This document shows positions 1 to 9,840 of a stretch of 64,000 bases of DNA, piece after piece. Location of the stretch: positions 61,326 to 125,325 of the forward strand of contig NZ_JAFQSO010000013.1 in NCBI RefSeq assembly GCF_017409525.1, in the 5' to 3' direction. Under the pieces are notes generated by a model. It did no database searches. It was given only the letters and a program-made list of their open reading frames with translations, and had not been told where the DNA came from. Each line of letters starts with the position of its first letter. The stretch's first letter is position 1. A program made the translations under genes and the position numbers. The stretch comes from Methanobrevibacter sp. Its GTDB lineage: Archaea; Methanobacteriota; Methanobacteria; Methanobacteriales; Methanobacteriaceae.

Positions 1-1870
1 TTACAAACAGTTCTTCAATAATTAACTCCAATTTTAATTTAGATTTTATTGAAACCCCTTTATCCTCAAGGAATTCTTCAATTTTCAATAAAAGTAAATC
101 TAAATCATCTGTATTGGATTTTAAAATAATTTCTTCCATATTTAAACCATCGGTCTGATTTAATTCGTCATCTCTTAAAACATTAAAGAAACTTATATCG
201 TGTTCATCTCTTAAGATTCTAGGAGGTTTGACTTGAGCAGGAGAAGTTCCTCTAGCAACCATTAATTCTTTATAGAGCAAATATGTTTCTGGTTGCACGA
301 AATAGAGCTCTGTTTTTCCAATTATGCTTTTTTCAATTTTATTACGTAAAACAGAATCTGTTGCACAGAAATTCTCATTCAATTTTTCCTGAATGATTTC
401 TCTCGTTACATCTTCCGGCAAATCCTCAACTTCCATTAAATAAACATATTTCATAGGCAATGAGTCATAATCAACATAAACTGAAAAATCTATTAAATCG
501 AAACCGAAATCTTTTTCTGTTTTATATGCTGCTGCTCTTAGGTGTTCTCCGTTAACTTTCTCACCAGCCAAACATAAACATTGGTCCAGCCTGTATAAAA
601 ATTCTATCATTGGAGTGTTATTATATCTTCCAGTACAACGAACGACATCTTTCATCCGGTAACGATAAAATCCGGACAGATTAGTTGTGATGATTTCATA
701 ATCCTTTCCTTCTTCTAATTTATCCATAGTCACTATTTTACTGTAGTCACCATTAGCATCCACTGGTAAAAATTCATAAAACATGCTGTCAGGTATTAGG
801 ACAGCATCAGGATTGTTTAATTCTGTAAAAAGTGAAAATATGCCTTCAGATGCAGTCAATCCAACTAATGCAAAATTAAAGTCAGGAGCTGTAAACTCTT
901 TAATTTTCTCAAGATAATTAATAAATCCCCCCGATCCGCATCCTATAAGAAGCGACATTCTTGGCCAAATTTTAGGAATAATAGGCTCATCAAAACCTTC
1001 TTCAAATATTTTTCTAAGTTCCCCTGCTCTTTCCGGCATCGGTTCTATTTTTCCAAGCAAACTTTCACGAACCTCACTAGGCATTTTTATGGATTCATCA
1101 ATTGTGCCATTTTCAATATCATTGACTAATAGTTCCCAATTGCCTTTAATGTAACGTAGAAATTCTAAAAACAAACTGACAAAACTAGTTATTGTAAATG
1201 AAATGTCAGGATTGACTAATGCAAAACGTACATGAATATACCGAATATTAGTTCCAGCACTAGGAATTAAAGCTTCAATGGGTGATGTGGTAACCTCAGA
1301 GATCATATCGCCAAAAACATCCATTATTTTACCAGAAATAGAGCCATAAGTATCTCCAGAAGGTAATTTGGACATAGAAAGTTCAGTTAAATTTAAAAAT
1401 GGATATTTGATCCAGTCCAAACCAACTTTTTCAGCAAACAAATTAAATAGATAAGCATAATTATATTTCATATTGATTTCTTGATTAAGAGAGGTGGTAG
1501 GTATCCTTTTAGGGTTTCCCATTGTACCTGAAGATTTTGCATAATGAATTACATCATAGGATGTTAATAAATTCTTTTCCCCCTTTTCAGTCATTCTATA
1601 AATGTAATCAGCATAACTATCATAATCAGTTATAGGAACCTTATTTTGATAGTCTTCAATGCTTTTAATGTTTGCAAAATCATATTTTTGCCCATACTCG
1701 GTATCTTCATTATCCTTAATAATCTTCATTAACAAAGCAGTATTATATTTCATAGGACTCTGTGTCATGACCTCTAATGATTTACGAACATCATTTCCCT
1801 GTGAAATAAAATTTAAATAAAATTGTTCCGAAAAGGATAATTCAGAAATATCAATATCACTCAAATCCAT
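1..1870 (-). CDS. GH3-family adenylating enzyme fused to start of a HATPase domain (3' end beyond window)
   Basis: Open reading frame read on the minus strand from an ATG at 1870 and still open at base 1, so at least 623 residues are visible. About residues 1-540 resemble the GH3 auxin-responsive promoter family of acyl-adenylating amidosynthetases: there is a P-loop-like AKSSGTMGNPKRIPTT segment near residue 115 and a GFYRYRMKDVVRCTGRYN-type segment near residue 400. GH3 enzymes activate a carboxylic acid with ATP and conjugate it, usually to an amino acid; the archaeal substrate is unknown. The last visible part reads KSKLKLELIIEELFV, the N-box start of an anti-sigma/RsbW-type HATPase, very like the tail of the neighbouring MATE fusion. 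The STAS gene lies 14 bp upstream, so they probably share an operon. Family call is good; the fused ATPase is inferred from a short segment. Confidence 0.85.
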   Translation of the reverse strand, partial: MDLSDIDISELSFSEQFYLNFISQGNDVRKSLEVMTQSPMKYNTALLMKIIKDNEDTEYGQKYDFANIKSIEDYQNKVPITDYDSYADYIYRMTEKGEKNLLTSYDVIHYAKSSGTMGNPKRIPTTSLNQEINMKYNYAYLFNLFAEKVGLDWIKYPFLNLTELSMSKLPSGDTYGSISGKIMDVFGDMISEVTTSPIEALIPSAGTNIRYIHVRFALVNPDISFTITSFVSLFLEFLRYIKGNWELLVNDIENGTIDESIKMPSEVRESLLGKIEPMPERAGELRKIFEEGFDEPIIPKIWPRMSLLIGCGSGGFINYLEKIKEFTAPDFNFALVGLTASEGIFSLFTELNNPDAVLIPDSMFYEFLPVDANGDYSKIVTMDKLEEGKDYEIITTNLSGFYRYRMKDVVRCTGRYNNTPMIEFLYRLDQCLCLAGEKVNGEHLRAAAYKTEKDFGFDLIDFSVYVDYDSLPMKYVYLMEVEDLPEDVTREIIQEKLNENFCATDSVLRNKIEKSIIGKTELYFVQPETYLLYKELMVARGTSPAQVKPPRILRDEHDISFFNVLRDDELNQTDGLNMEEIILKSNTDDLDLLLLKIEEFLEDKGVSIKSKLKLELIIEELFV

Positions 1871-1884
1871 GATTCAACCTCAAA

Positions 1885-2181
1885 CTATTCAAAAGTCAAT
1901 ATGTCTACAAATCCTGTTGATTCAAATACCTCCATCACAATATCCTGAACATTAGTTACTTTCATAGACCCCTGTTTGTTCATTGTTTTTTGAGCAGATA
2001 AAATTATTCGAAGCCCCGCACTTGAAATATAAATTAGATCAGATAAATCAAAAGTTAACTCTTCGACATCATTTAAATCGTTTTCAAGCACTTCTTTAAG
2101 TTTGGGAGCATTTTTTGAATTTAATCTACCGGTTAGTTTAATCTCTAATTTTTTTCCGTCTTTGTGTTTTTCTATATCCAT
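1885..2181 (-). CDS. STAS-domain anti-sigma factor antagonist
   Basis: A 98-residue single STAS domain. The segment DLIYISSAGLRIILSAQ near residues 48-64 matches the conserved loop of SpoIIAA/RsbV proteins, with the phosphorylatable serine in the SSAG motif. In bacteria such proteins bind an anti-sigma kinase when unphosphorylated and are reset by a PP2C/SpoIIE phosphatase. Here the partners would be the HATPase domains of the GH3 and MATE neighbours and the phosphatases at 5992 and 7919. No sigma factor exists in archaea, so the output must differ. The gene sits between the MATE fusion (11 bp away) and the GH3 gene on the same strand. Confidence 0.92.
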   Translation of the reverse strand: MDIEKHKDGKKLEIKLTGRLNSKNAPKLKEVLENDLNDVEELTFDLSDLIYISSAGLRIILSAQKTMNKQGSMKVTNVQDIVMEVFESTGFVDILTFE

Positions 2182-2192
2182 AAATTCACCAA

Positions 2193-3944
2193 TTACATTT
2201 TAGGAATAACAATCTTATTATTATTTAGTTTAACATTATAATTATAGTTATGTTCTATATCCTTTGAAAAGTTTTTGATAATTTTAATCCCCATGTCTTC
2301 TTTTTTCTGGAAATCTTTTTCAATGTCAAAAGGAACACCATTATCCTGGAAATAAATAATTACCTCATCAGTATTTTTATAAAGAATCCTAATATTTAGA
2401 TATTTATCTTTCTTAGATTTATATGCATAGGAAAAGATTGCTGTACCCATTTCCTCAAGAATTAGTTGTATTTTCAATTTAATTTCATCATCCAAATCAT
2501 CGTCCACTAAATTTTGGTCAATATTTTCAACAACATCTAACAACTCCTCTTCAGATTCAACATATACCGCATAAGTATCTTCACTAGGAAACAGATTTTC
2601 ATCCATTATTACAAAATCACTTAAGGATTTGGGGAATTTTTTAGTTTTTAATTTAATTAAGAAAGGTATACTAAGCAAAGTAACAAGTTCACATAATACA
2701 AAACTTATCCAAATGCCATCACCCCCCATTAGAAATGAAAATATGATTGCAAATGCTGATAAAAATAAGAAACTATGGGCAAAACTTATATAATTTGCAA
2801 TTTTTAACTGCTGTGTCGCATTATAAAAGTTTAATAAAATGAAACATAATCCTGAAAACGGTAGAGACCAGGCAAATATTCTAAGACCTCTTACTGATAC
2901 ATCATATACCTCTGGATTTTTTCCAAACATATAAACAAAATAAGGAGCGAAAATAAACAGAATTATGGCAATTATAAAAATAATGAGTAATGCATATTTA
3001 ATTGATATTCCTAATAATTGTTCCAATTGGGTTTTATCTTTCTCACCATAAAATAATCCTCCCAATGCCAGGGTAGTTGATCCGATTCCAACACCTACAC
3101 TGCAAAGTAATAAATAAACATTTGACTGTATAGAAAGAGCACCTAAAAATATTAATCCGCCAACCATCACTCCCAAATAATTTGTAATTATAGTACGAAG
3201 CATATTATAAATTTGATTTAAAGCATTTGGAAGTCCTGATCTGATTATTTGAGACAATTCCATTTTAAATTCTAAATTTCTTTGGAATTTATATGTGCTT
3301 TTTTTTGAAAGAAAATGAGCCAATAAGAATAGTACAGTAATTATGGTACTTAATGCAGTTGCCAGTCCCACACCAAAAATATCCATTTTTAATACCATTA
3401 CAAATACCAAATTTAAAATCAGATTTAATAAAAACAATGATAAACCCGCATAAAGACCTAATGATGGATATCCGTCGATTCTTGAATAATTTATAAAAAT
3501 ATATAGAAACATCAATGGCAAAATTACTAAAAAGAATCCCTTCATCAATGATACTGTTGCATTAAATGATTCACCAGAAGCTCCAAATATTTGCGCAACA
3601 TTTGATGTAAAGAGCAATAATAGAACGGTTAAAACTACTCCAATAATTGCTGCGACAATGCATACTACTGTGAAATTGTTATTCACTCTTTTTTCATCAG
3701 CCATATTATTAGATGCAACAATAGAACCCCCATATGCGAATATATACCCTATTGCCAAATTAGCATAAATGATAGGCAATGTCAAGCCGAATGCTGCAAG
3801 ACCAACTTTACCAAAAAAGTTACCAATAATTACCCCATTTAGAATAACTACTAAAATAGTGCATACAGCAGCAATTACAGCCCCCAAAATATAATCTTTA
3901 AAAAAGGAATTTAATAATTTATTATCGTTACTTAATAAATTCAT
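2193..3944 (-). CDS. MATE-family transporter fused to C-terminal anti-sigma-type HATPase domain
   Basis: 583 residues. Residues about 15-440 are a polytopic membrane protein with MATE/MviN-like features (about 12 hydrophobic segments, Asn/Gly-rich helices), normally a cation-coupled multidrug exporter. Residues about 455-583 are soluble and resemble an RsbW/SpoIIAB-type HATPase: LKIQLILEEMGTAIFSYAY as N box, YFQDNGVPFD as G1 box, and MGIKIIKNFS as G2 box. The N-box asparagine expected in TNA appears to be replaced. A serine kinase or anti-anti-sigma binding module on a transporter, next to a STAS protein, suggests that the transporter is switched by STAS phosphorylation. Same operon as STAS and GH3. 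The fusion is seen directly; the regulatory model is inference. Confidence 0.9.
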   Translation of the reverse strand: MNLLSNDNKLLNSFFKDYILGAVIAAVCTILVVILNGVIIGNFFGKVGLAAFGLTLPIIYANLAIGYIFAYGGSIVASNNMADEKRVNNNFTVVCIVAAIIGVVLTVLLLLFTSNVAQIFGASGESFNATVSLMKGFFLVILPLMFLYIFINYSRIDGYPSLGLYAGLSLFLLNLILNLVFVMVLKMDIFGVGLATALSTIITVLFLLAHFLSKKSTYKFQRNLEFKMELSQIIRSGLPNALNQIYNMLRTIITNYLGVMVGGLIFLGALSIQSNVYLLLCSVGVGIGSTTLALGGLFYGEKDKTQLEQLLGISIKYALLIIFIIAIILFIFAPYFVYMFGKNPEVYDVSVRGLRIFAWSLPFSGLCFILLNFYNATQQLKIANYISFAHSFLFLSAFAIIFSFLMGGDGIWISFVLCELVTLLSIPFLIKLKTKKFPKSLSDFVIMDENLFPSEDTYAVYVESEEELLDVVENIDQNLVDDDLDDEIKLKIQLILEEMGTAIFSYAYKSKKDKYLNIRILYKNTDEVIIYFQDNGVPFDIEKDFQKKEDMGIKIIKNFSKDIEHNYNYNVKLNNNKIVIPKM

Positions 3945-4020
3945 AATTTTACCAGCATAAAATATTAAACATCATCTTAAATCAATTTAATTTTTTGATT
4001 TTGAAATGTTTGAATTTCGA

Positions 4021-5886
4021 TTAATGAATTGTATGCTCCATTTCAATAGGGAAAACTAATTCATATACAGTTCCGTTATCATTTTTCATTGAAGTAATTG
4101 TTCCATCCAACTGTTTTGTTAAGCTTTTTATTATTTCACATCCGATGGTGTCTGTAACGTCCTTTGAATCTTTAATCCAAATCCCTATTTCTTCAAATGT
4201 TAAAATAGCAGTATCCTTATCCGACATTGTTACTTTTTTAGTTATCTTTTTGTTTTGTGTCGTTTCATCCGGAAATGCGTTTCTTATAGCAATCATTGTT
4301 AGCTCATCAATGATTAGGAGTAATGGAGTTACAACTTCAATTGATAAGTTTATATCTTCATCCACATAGGTTTTAAACTCGATTTCCATAGGGGATTGAA
4401 CTAAATTTCTTGTGCTAATATCCTGATTACTTAAACAATCATCTAAATTAATATTATTAAAATCTGGAGAATTGTATGTTTTTTCATGGAGCAATGCAAG
4501 GGAAGTTAAACGTGTTTGCATATGTTCAATAACTAACTCCGGACAATTTCTATAAGCCCGTTTTTCAAGATTTAAAAAACTATTAATAATTTGCAGATTA
4601 TTCTTCACTCTGTGATGCAATTCCTTAATTAATACTAGTTGTCGTTCATTGGATTCAATCAATTGTTCTTTTTTCTGCATCTCTTCGGTGACGTCTGTTA
4701 AAAATCCAAGACTATGCACATTATTATTATATTCAAATCTTTCAATATACACATTAACAATCTTTATATTCTGAGGGTCCCCGTCGACTTTATATGTCAA
4801 TGTTTCGTCAACCTTAGTTATGTCACCATCAGCTAGCTTTTTAATTTCATTAACAACTTCTTTCTCAACAATATTATTTAAGATTTCACGGGAATGAACA
4901 TATTCCCCATAATCCTTTTCAATCAAATTATAAAAGCCTTTGGAGAAATTATATAGTTTTTTGTTCAAAGGTTCGATTAACCAAGCTAATTTCATGCTGC
5001 TTTTAGAACCATCCAATAAAAAATCAATAGGTTCACTGCTTTCATTATGTCTCTGCGTAAGGACATTAATCCAACCTTGACGAATGAAAACCCCATTATC
5101 ATCAAAATAAGAATAAACCGTAACTTCAATGAGTTTTAAAATACCTTCCTCATCCACAATCCGAATAACTTCATCAGATTGTGAAGTTTCTTTGTTTGCG
5201 ACATTTAAAATTTTATCAACTTTATATTTATCCTCTGGAATAGCTAAATCTAAAACAATATTGTGGTGCTCATCAGATTCTTCTTTAGAGCGATTGATGA
5301 TATTATATATTCCTTGAGACCAAGTATATTTTCCATTTACTTTATAATAACTGCCAGTTTGCGAAAGATTTTCCATTATGCTGTTTTGGTTTTCATCCAA
5401 AGTTTTATCAACAATGCCGGGATTACTTGTTGTTCCATCAACATTCTCAACTATTATAAATACGCTTTCCATACAAAATACTATTTTTACAGTATTTTTC
5501 TTAATGAATTCATCTTGATCATAATATAGAAACCTTATTTTTTTTGTAGTGTGGTTTGTATAAACTTCAAATAGATAATCGTACAAAATATCAAAAATTA
5601 ATGGTGAAGTCTTACTTAATAGTCTGCCTTTTGCATCTTCTTGTGAGATATTGCATGTCTCAAGAATATTGCTGCTTAAACTCTGGATAATGAAATCTTT
5701 TCCATTTTCATGCGGAATAAATATATGAACATCTTCTGAAATATTATTTATGAATTCCTGAATTGGATTATCTTCAATATCAAATTCCTGGGGTGCCAAA
5801 TTAAAAAAATCCGTTACAGTAGCATTAAAAATTCGAATTTCATAAACATCTTCCAAATTCAGATATTCCTTTTCAATATTCATCAA
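4021..5886 (-). CDS. PAS-containing HisKA_2-type sensor histidine kinase with degenerate ATPase core
   Basis: 621 residues without clear membrane segments, so probably cytoplasmic. The N-terminal 400 residues contain two or three PAS-like sensor regions. Near residues 420-435 the H box reads LIKELHHRVKNNLQII, typical of HisKA_2 (HWE-like) kinases of archaea and bacteria. The catalytic half is atypical: where relatives have ELxTNAxKHAF this protein has DELTMIAIRNAF, losing the Mg-coordinating asparagine, and the DNGxGLP G1 box is replaced by EEIGIWIKD. It may be a weak kinase or a sensory pseudokinase. It is divergent from the phosphatase gene at 5992, sharing a 105-bp promoter region. Role in the cluster (sensor feeding the partner switch) is inferred. 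Confidence 0.88.
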   Translation of the reverse strand: MMNIEKEYLNLEDVYEIRIFNATVTDFFNLAPQEFDIEDNPIQEFINNISEDVHIFIPHENGKDFIIQSLSSNILETCNISQEDAKGRLLSKTSPLIFDILYDYLFEVYTNHTTKKIRFLYYDQDEFIKKNTVKIVFCMESVFIIVENVDGTTSNPGIVDKTLDENQNSIMENLSQTGSYYKVNGKYTWSQGIYNIINRSKEESDEHHNIVLDLAIPEDKYKVDKILNVANKETSQSDEVIRIVDEEGILKLIEVTVYSYFDDNGVFIRQGWINVLTQRHNESSEPIDFLLDGSKSSMKLAWLIEPLNKKLYNFSKGFYNLIEKDYGEYVHSREILNNIVEKEVVNEIKKLADGDITKVDETLTYKVDGDPQNIKIVNVYIERFEYNNNVHSLGFLTDVTEEMQKKEQLIESNERQLVLIKELHHRVKNNLQIINSFLNLEKRAYRNCPELVIEHMQTRLTSLALLHEKTYNSPDFNNINLDDCLSNQDISTRNLVQSPMEIEFKTYVDEDINLSIEVVTPLLLIIDELTMIAIRNAFPDETTQNKKITKKVTMSDKDTAILTFEEIGIWIKDSKDVTDTIGCEIIKSLTKQLDGTITSMKNDNGTVYELVFPIEMEHTIH

Positions 5887-5991
5887 ATCCCGCCTTCCAA
5901 TTTCATGATAACTTTTGATAATACCATGCTTTCTTAAACAAAATTATATATGGAATATGTATATATATAATATTTGTTAAAAATAGTACTA
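5887..5991. promoter_or_regulatory. Divergent promoter region between sensor kinase and PP2C phosphatase genes
   Basis: A 105-bp AT-rich spacer between two head-to-head genes of the same signalling cluster. The segment ATGTATATATATAATATT at about 5957-5974 could serve as a TATA box in either direction. An in-frame TTG at 5974 could extend the phosphatase by six residues, but the ATG at 5992 is preferred. No clear Shine-Dalgarno precedes it. Confidence 0.45.
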
Positions 5992-7929
5992 ATGGTAGCC
6001 TCTAGAATTAAAAAATTATTTACCAAAAAATGGTTTGTTCTTCTTTTCACATTTACTGTTGAATTGATATTTAATTATCTTTTTGAAGTTCAACATATAG
6101 GTGGCTATTACATATATGCAGATATTGCTCTTGGCCCAATATTTGGTTTAATGTTTGGTCCAATCGGTGCTTTAGGTTTTGCATTAGGAACATTAGCCGG
6201 AGAACTACTTGAAGGAATAGGACTACCTGCTCCTTTAATCGATTTTGTAATCACATTCTTTATTTCAGTGCTAACCTATAGATTATGGTATACTACATTC
6301 AATAAAGGAAAAAAAGATACTCCTAGATTTAATTCAACTTACAATATTATTAAATTTTTATCAATAACAATACTGATTTCAATCGTGTATTTCTCATTTT
6401 TAGTTATCTCTTTTTCACTTTTCCATAATTTAAACTATTCATATTCTATTTCAGATGTGGACTTTAATGTGCCTTACATGTTAAACATTATCACGTTTAC
6501 GATAATATTTGGATTATTGCTGATTAGTTCTTTTAATATCCTCAAAATACCTTTAAAAACTCCCAAAAAAAGGATTTCAAAAATCAACATTAATCAAAAT
6601 TATCTTTTAATCATACTTTTAATATGTGTAGGTTATTTCCTATTTAAGGAATTTATCATGAATATTACATCCATAAGGCATTTCTTCATGCTTGTTACAA
6701 TAATTACTTCAATACTATTATATTTCAATACTTTCGATGTGAAAGTTGAACCAACAAAGGACAATTATTCAATTATTGAGGAAATGATATTGATTTTCTT
6801 AGCTATCATAACTTTGACAATAGTATTGAACTTTAACTATTTCAGTACGTTAATTTTATCATATGTTCCTGAAATAGATCCATCATATCAGATTTTAATC
6901 ATTCTTTCATTCACAAGCGTGTTCATATTATTAGTTTCATTAATCTATATCCGATTCGTTGAAAGAACAATAACTAATCCGCTTTATGACATGATAAATA
7001 CTGCAGATAATTACTTTAAAACTAAAAATAAAATTGAATCAGTTCATAAATTAAAGAAATACATAACAAATGATGATAGTATTGGATTGTTAGCTAACTC
7101 ATTTGTAACATTATATGATAAAATTAGAACTAATCTAAATCAACTCCAAATAACAACTTCTGAAAAAGAAAAATTCGAAACAGAGTTTGATGTGGCAAGC
7201 CGTATACAATCAAATATGCTGCCAAAAAATTTCGATGAATTGGCAAAAAATGAATCATTCGAAATCTATGCAAATATGAAACCTGCAAGAGAAGTTGGAG
7301 GAGACTTTTATGATTATTTCAAAATCGATGAAGACAATGTATATTTTGTCATCGGAGATGTAAGCGGTAAAGGAATTCCATCAACATTATTCATGGTTAA
7401 AACAATGTATTTAATTGAAAACCATGCAAAATTCAATGAGGATTTATCACAAGCGATTGAAAAAGTAAATAATTTAGCTTATGAAAGAAATGACGAAGAA
7501 TTATTTGTAACAATCTGGCTTGGAAAATTAAACTTAAAAACTGGAAAATTATCCTATGTTAATGCTGGGCACAATCAACCATTGATTAAACATGATTCCA
7601 ATAATTTTGAATACTTGAAAACCCATCCAAATTTAGTCATAGGTGGAATGGAAGGAATCCAGTATAACGAACATGAAATTAATTTAAATGCTGGAGATAT
7701 GATATTTTTATATACTGATGGAGTTACAGAAGCGAATGATAATTATAAGGAATTTTATGGTAAAAATCGTTTAAAAGAAACAATCAATGAAAATAAAAAT
7801 AAAAAATTAAACGATATAATAAACGAAATTACCAAAGACATTGATAAATTTTGCAATAACAGCGAACAATATGACGATATAACAATGCTAATTATCAAGT
7901 ATAACGGGTGGGTAGAAAATGAATGCTAA
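5992..7929 (+). CDS. Membrane-anchored SpoIIE/PP2C-type serine phosphatase (first of tandem pair)
   Basis: 645 residues from ATG 5992. The N-terminal half (to about residue 330) is hydrophobic with 8 or more membrane segments, including a GPIFGLMFGPIGALGFALGT stretch resembling integral membrane sensor domains. A linker with HAMP-like spacing follows. The C-terminal PP2C domain (about residues 400-640) has GGDFYDYFKI, VIGDVSGKGIPS and LYTDGVTEA, carrying the metal-binding aspartates of SpoIIE/RsbU phosphatases. Such enzymes dephosphorylate STAS proteins, and the STAS gene is in this cluster. The stop overlaps the next gene by 11 bp, implying translational coupling. Confidence 0.92.
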   Translation: MVASRIKKLFTKKWFVLLFTFTVELIFNYLFEVQHIGGYYIYADIALGPIFGLMFGPIGALGFALGTLAGELLEGIGLPAPLIDFVITFFISVLTYRLWYTTFNKGKKDTPRFNSTYNIIKFLSITILISIVYFSFLVISFSLFHNLNYSYSISDVDFNVPYMLNIITFTIIFGLLLISSFNILKIPLKTPKKRISKININQNYLLIILLICVGYFLFKEFIMNITSIRHFFMLVTIITSILLYFNTFDVKVEPTKDNYSIIEEMILIFLAIITLTIVLNFNYFSTLILSYVPEIDPSYQILIILSFTSVFILLVSLIYIRFVERTITNPLYDMINTADNYFKTKNKIESVHKLKKYITNDDSIGLLANSFVTLYDKIRTNLNQLQITTSEKEKFETEFDVASRIQSNMLPKNFDELAKNESFEIYANMKPAREVGGDFYDYFKIDEDNVYFVIGDVSGKGIPSTLFMVKTMYLIENHAKFNEDLSQAIEKVNNLAYERNDEELFVTIWLGKLNLKTGKLSYVNAGHNQPLIKHDSNNFEYLKTHPNLVIGGMEGIQYNEHEINLNAGDMIFLYTDGVTEANDNYKEFYGKNRLKETINENKNKKLNDIINEITKDIDKFCNNSEQYDDITMLIIKYNGWVENEC

Positions 7930-9787
7930 AGAACTTTTCAAATCACCAAAATTTATCGTATTAATATCCATGGCGATAAATATAATACTTATCCTAATCG
8001 GAGATATCTGGTTTGATAATAATTATATTCATTTAGAATTATCCGCTTTACTTATATTGAGTTTATTATTAGGCCCCTATGCAATATTAGGATTCAGCAT
8101 AGTTGAACTTCTATACTGGATTTTAGTCTTGGGCATGAATGATGTAACAGTTATCATACTAAGTTTATCATCCATATTTGTATTAGGGATAATGCCTTGG
8201 AAATTATGGTACATGACAAAATCTAAAAGAGGTTTTGAAATACCTAATATGAACAGTTTTTACAGCTTTGCTAAAATAATTATTATTGTATTATTCATGA
8301 TTTTGCAAGCATACATATTCTCTAATCAAATATTCAATGAAACTTTCGGATTAAACCTTGAAACTTTTTACATGATTTTTATATTAGGATTAATCCTGCT
8401 ACTATTGGGTATGGGAGTATTTGGAATACTAAATATTGCAGTATATACTCCAAAACAAATTAAAAAAGTTATGCCAGATCGATTATATGATTTAGCATTG
8501 GTAATTGCAATAATTCTTTCCATAGCCACATTGAATAATCCAAATAATCTTTGTTTATTTTTAATTTTAATATTGTACGCAATATTTTTAATTAAACCAC
8601 TTAACAAAGATGTTTTTAAAATAAACAATATTCAGAAACTTACAATATTCTATAAGGCATTTATTTCAATATTCATTATTTTAATAATAATCCCTACATT
8701 CCTGTTATTATCATTAACAGGACTTGGAATTTACGAACATGGAAATACATCTGAATTTTTAAATTATTTGGTTCTTTTATCAGGGTTCTTCTTGGCAATT
8801 CTAATACCTTTAGTTATTTACATGTACTTTTTGGAAAAACAAGTTATAAACCCAATCAATCAATTATCTGCATATCTATTTGAAGAGATAAATGATGATG
8901 ATGTTGATTTAGATAATCTAGTTAATAATTTAAATTCCATTACCGTAAATAATGAAATAAAATCATTATCCGAATCCATGCTCAATATGGAAAAAGAATT
9001 TGTGGATTACCGTGAAAATTTGTTGGATGTAACTAAAGAAAAAGAAAGATATGAAACAGAACTCAAATTAGCTCATGAAATCCAATATGCAATGAATCCA
9101 ACCGATTTCGAAAAATTCAATGAAAATAATAATCTGAGTCTTTGGGGATTCATGAAATCTGCACATGCTGTTGGTGGAGACTTTTATGATTATTTCAAAA
9201 TCGACGAAGAAAATATAGGATTTGTAATAGGTGACGTTAGTGGAAAAGGAGTGCCAACTACATTAATCCTAGTAAAAACTATGACCTTAATCAGGGATTA
9301 TGCTACATATTATTCAGATTTATCCGATGTATTATACGAAGTTAATAACGAACTTTGTAAAGACAATGTGAAAGAATTGTTTGTTGGTTGTTTACTTGGA
9401 AAACTTAATATAAAAACAGGAGAATTATGTTATGTTAATGCAGGACATAGAAAACCATTAATTAGACAAAATGATGGTGATTTTGAATATTTAAATGAAA
9501 AACCAGGATTGCTTTTAGCCGGAATGGAAAATATAGATTATAAAAAGCATACCATTCATTTAAAACCTAATGATACATTATTTTTATATACAGATGGAGT
9601 AACCTATGCAAACGATGGGAATAATAGACATTATGGAGAAAGAAATCTGCAGAAAATATTAAATCAAAATAAGGATAATGAATTAAACATTATCATAAAA
9701 TCCATTGAAGATGATATCAACAAGTTCTGTAACAATAAAGAATTATCTGATGATATAGCAATGCTTATCATTAAAATGAAAGAATAA
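7919..9787 (+). CDS. Membrane-anchored SpoIIE/PP2C-type serine phosphatase (second of tandem pair)
   Basis: 622 residues, paralogue of the preceding gene. The ATG is preceded by GGTGGG inside the end of the upstream gene. About 9 membrane segments precede a linker and a C-terminal PP2C domain with GGDFYDYFKI, VIGDVSGKGVPT and LYTDGVTYAND. The membrane halves of the two paralogues have diverged much more than the phosphatase halves, which suggests two different input signals acting on one target, probably the STAS protein at 1885. Transcribed as an operon with its neighbour and followed by a hairpin with a T-run. Confidence 0.92.
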   Translation: MNAKELFKSPKFIVLISMAINIILILIGDIWFDNNYIHLELSALLILSLLLGPYAILGFSIVELLYWILVLGMNDVTVIILSLSSIFVLGIMPWKLWYMTKSKRGFEIPNMNSFYSFAKIIIIVLFMILQAYIFSNQIFNETFGLNLETFYMIFILGLILLLLGMGVFGILNIAVYTPKQIKKVMPDRLYDLALVIAIILSIATLNNPNNLCLFLILILYAIFLIKPLNKDVFKINNIQKLTIFYKAFISIFIILIIIPTFLLLSLTGLGIYEHGNTSEFLNYLVLLSGFFLAILIPLVIYMYFLEKQVINPINQLSAYLFEEINDDDVDLDNLVNNLNSITVNNEIKSLSESMLNMEKEFVDYRENLLDVTKEKERYETELKLAHEIQYAMNPTDFEKFNENNNLSLWGFMKSAHAVGGDFYDYFKIDEENIGFVIGDVSGKGVPTTLILVKTMTLIRDYATYYSDLSDVLYEVNNELCKDNVKELFVGCLLGKLNIKTGELCYVNAGHRKPLIRQNDGDFEYLNEKPGLLLAGMENIDYKKHTIHLKPNDTLFLYTDGVTYANDGNNRHYGERNLQKILNQNKDNELNIIIKSIEDDINKFCNNKELSDDIAMLIIKMKE

Positions 9788-9814
9788 AATAATCCTAAGG
9801 ATCCATTCTATGCC

Positions 9815-9840
9815 AAAAAGATATATAACTTATCTTTTTT
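9815..9840 (+). terminator. Hairpin plus T-run after the phosphatase operon
   Basis: AAAAAGATA pairs with TATCTTTTT (9 bp, 7-nt loop) and the right arm is itself a T-run. It lies 28 bp after the stop codon, a plausible transcription end. Rest of the 194-bp spacer to the next gene is AT-rich with no further feature seen. Confidence 0.5.

Noticed and set aside
5974..5991. TTG start for the first phosphatase
   Set aside because: Adds six residues with no ribosome site; ATG at 5992 is the simpler start.
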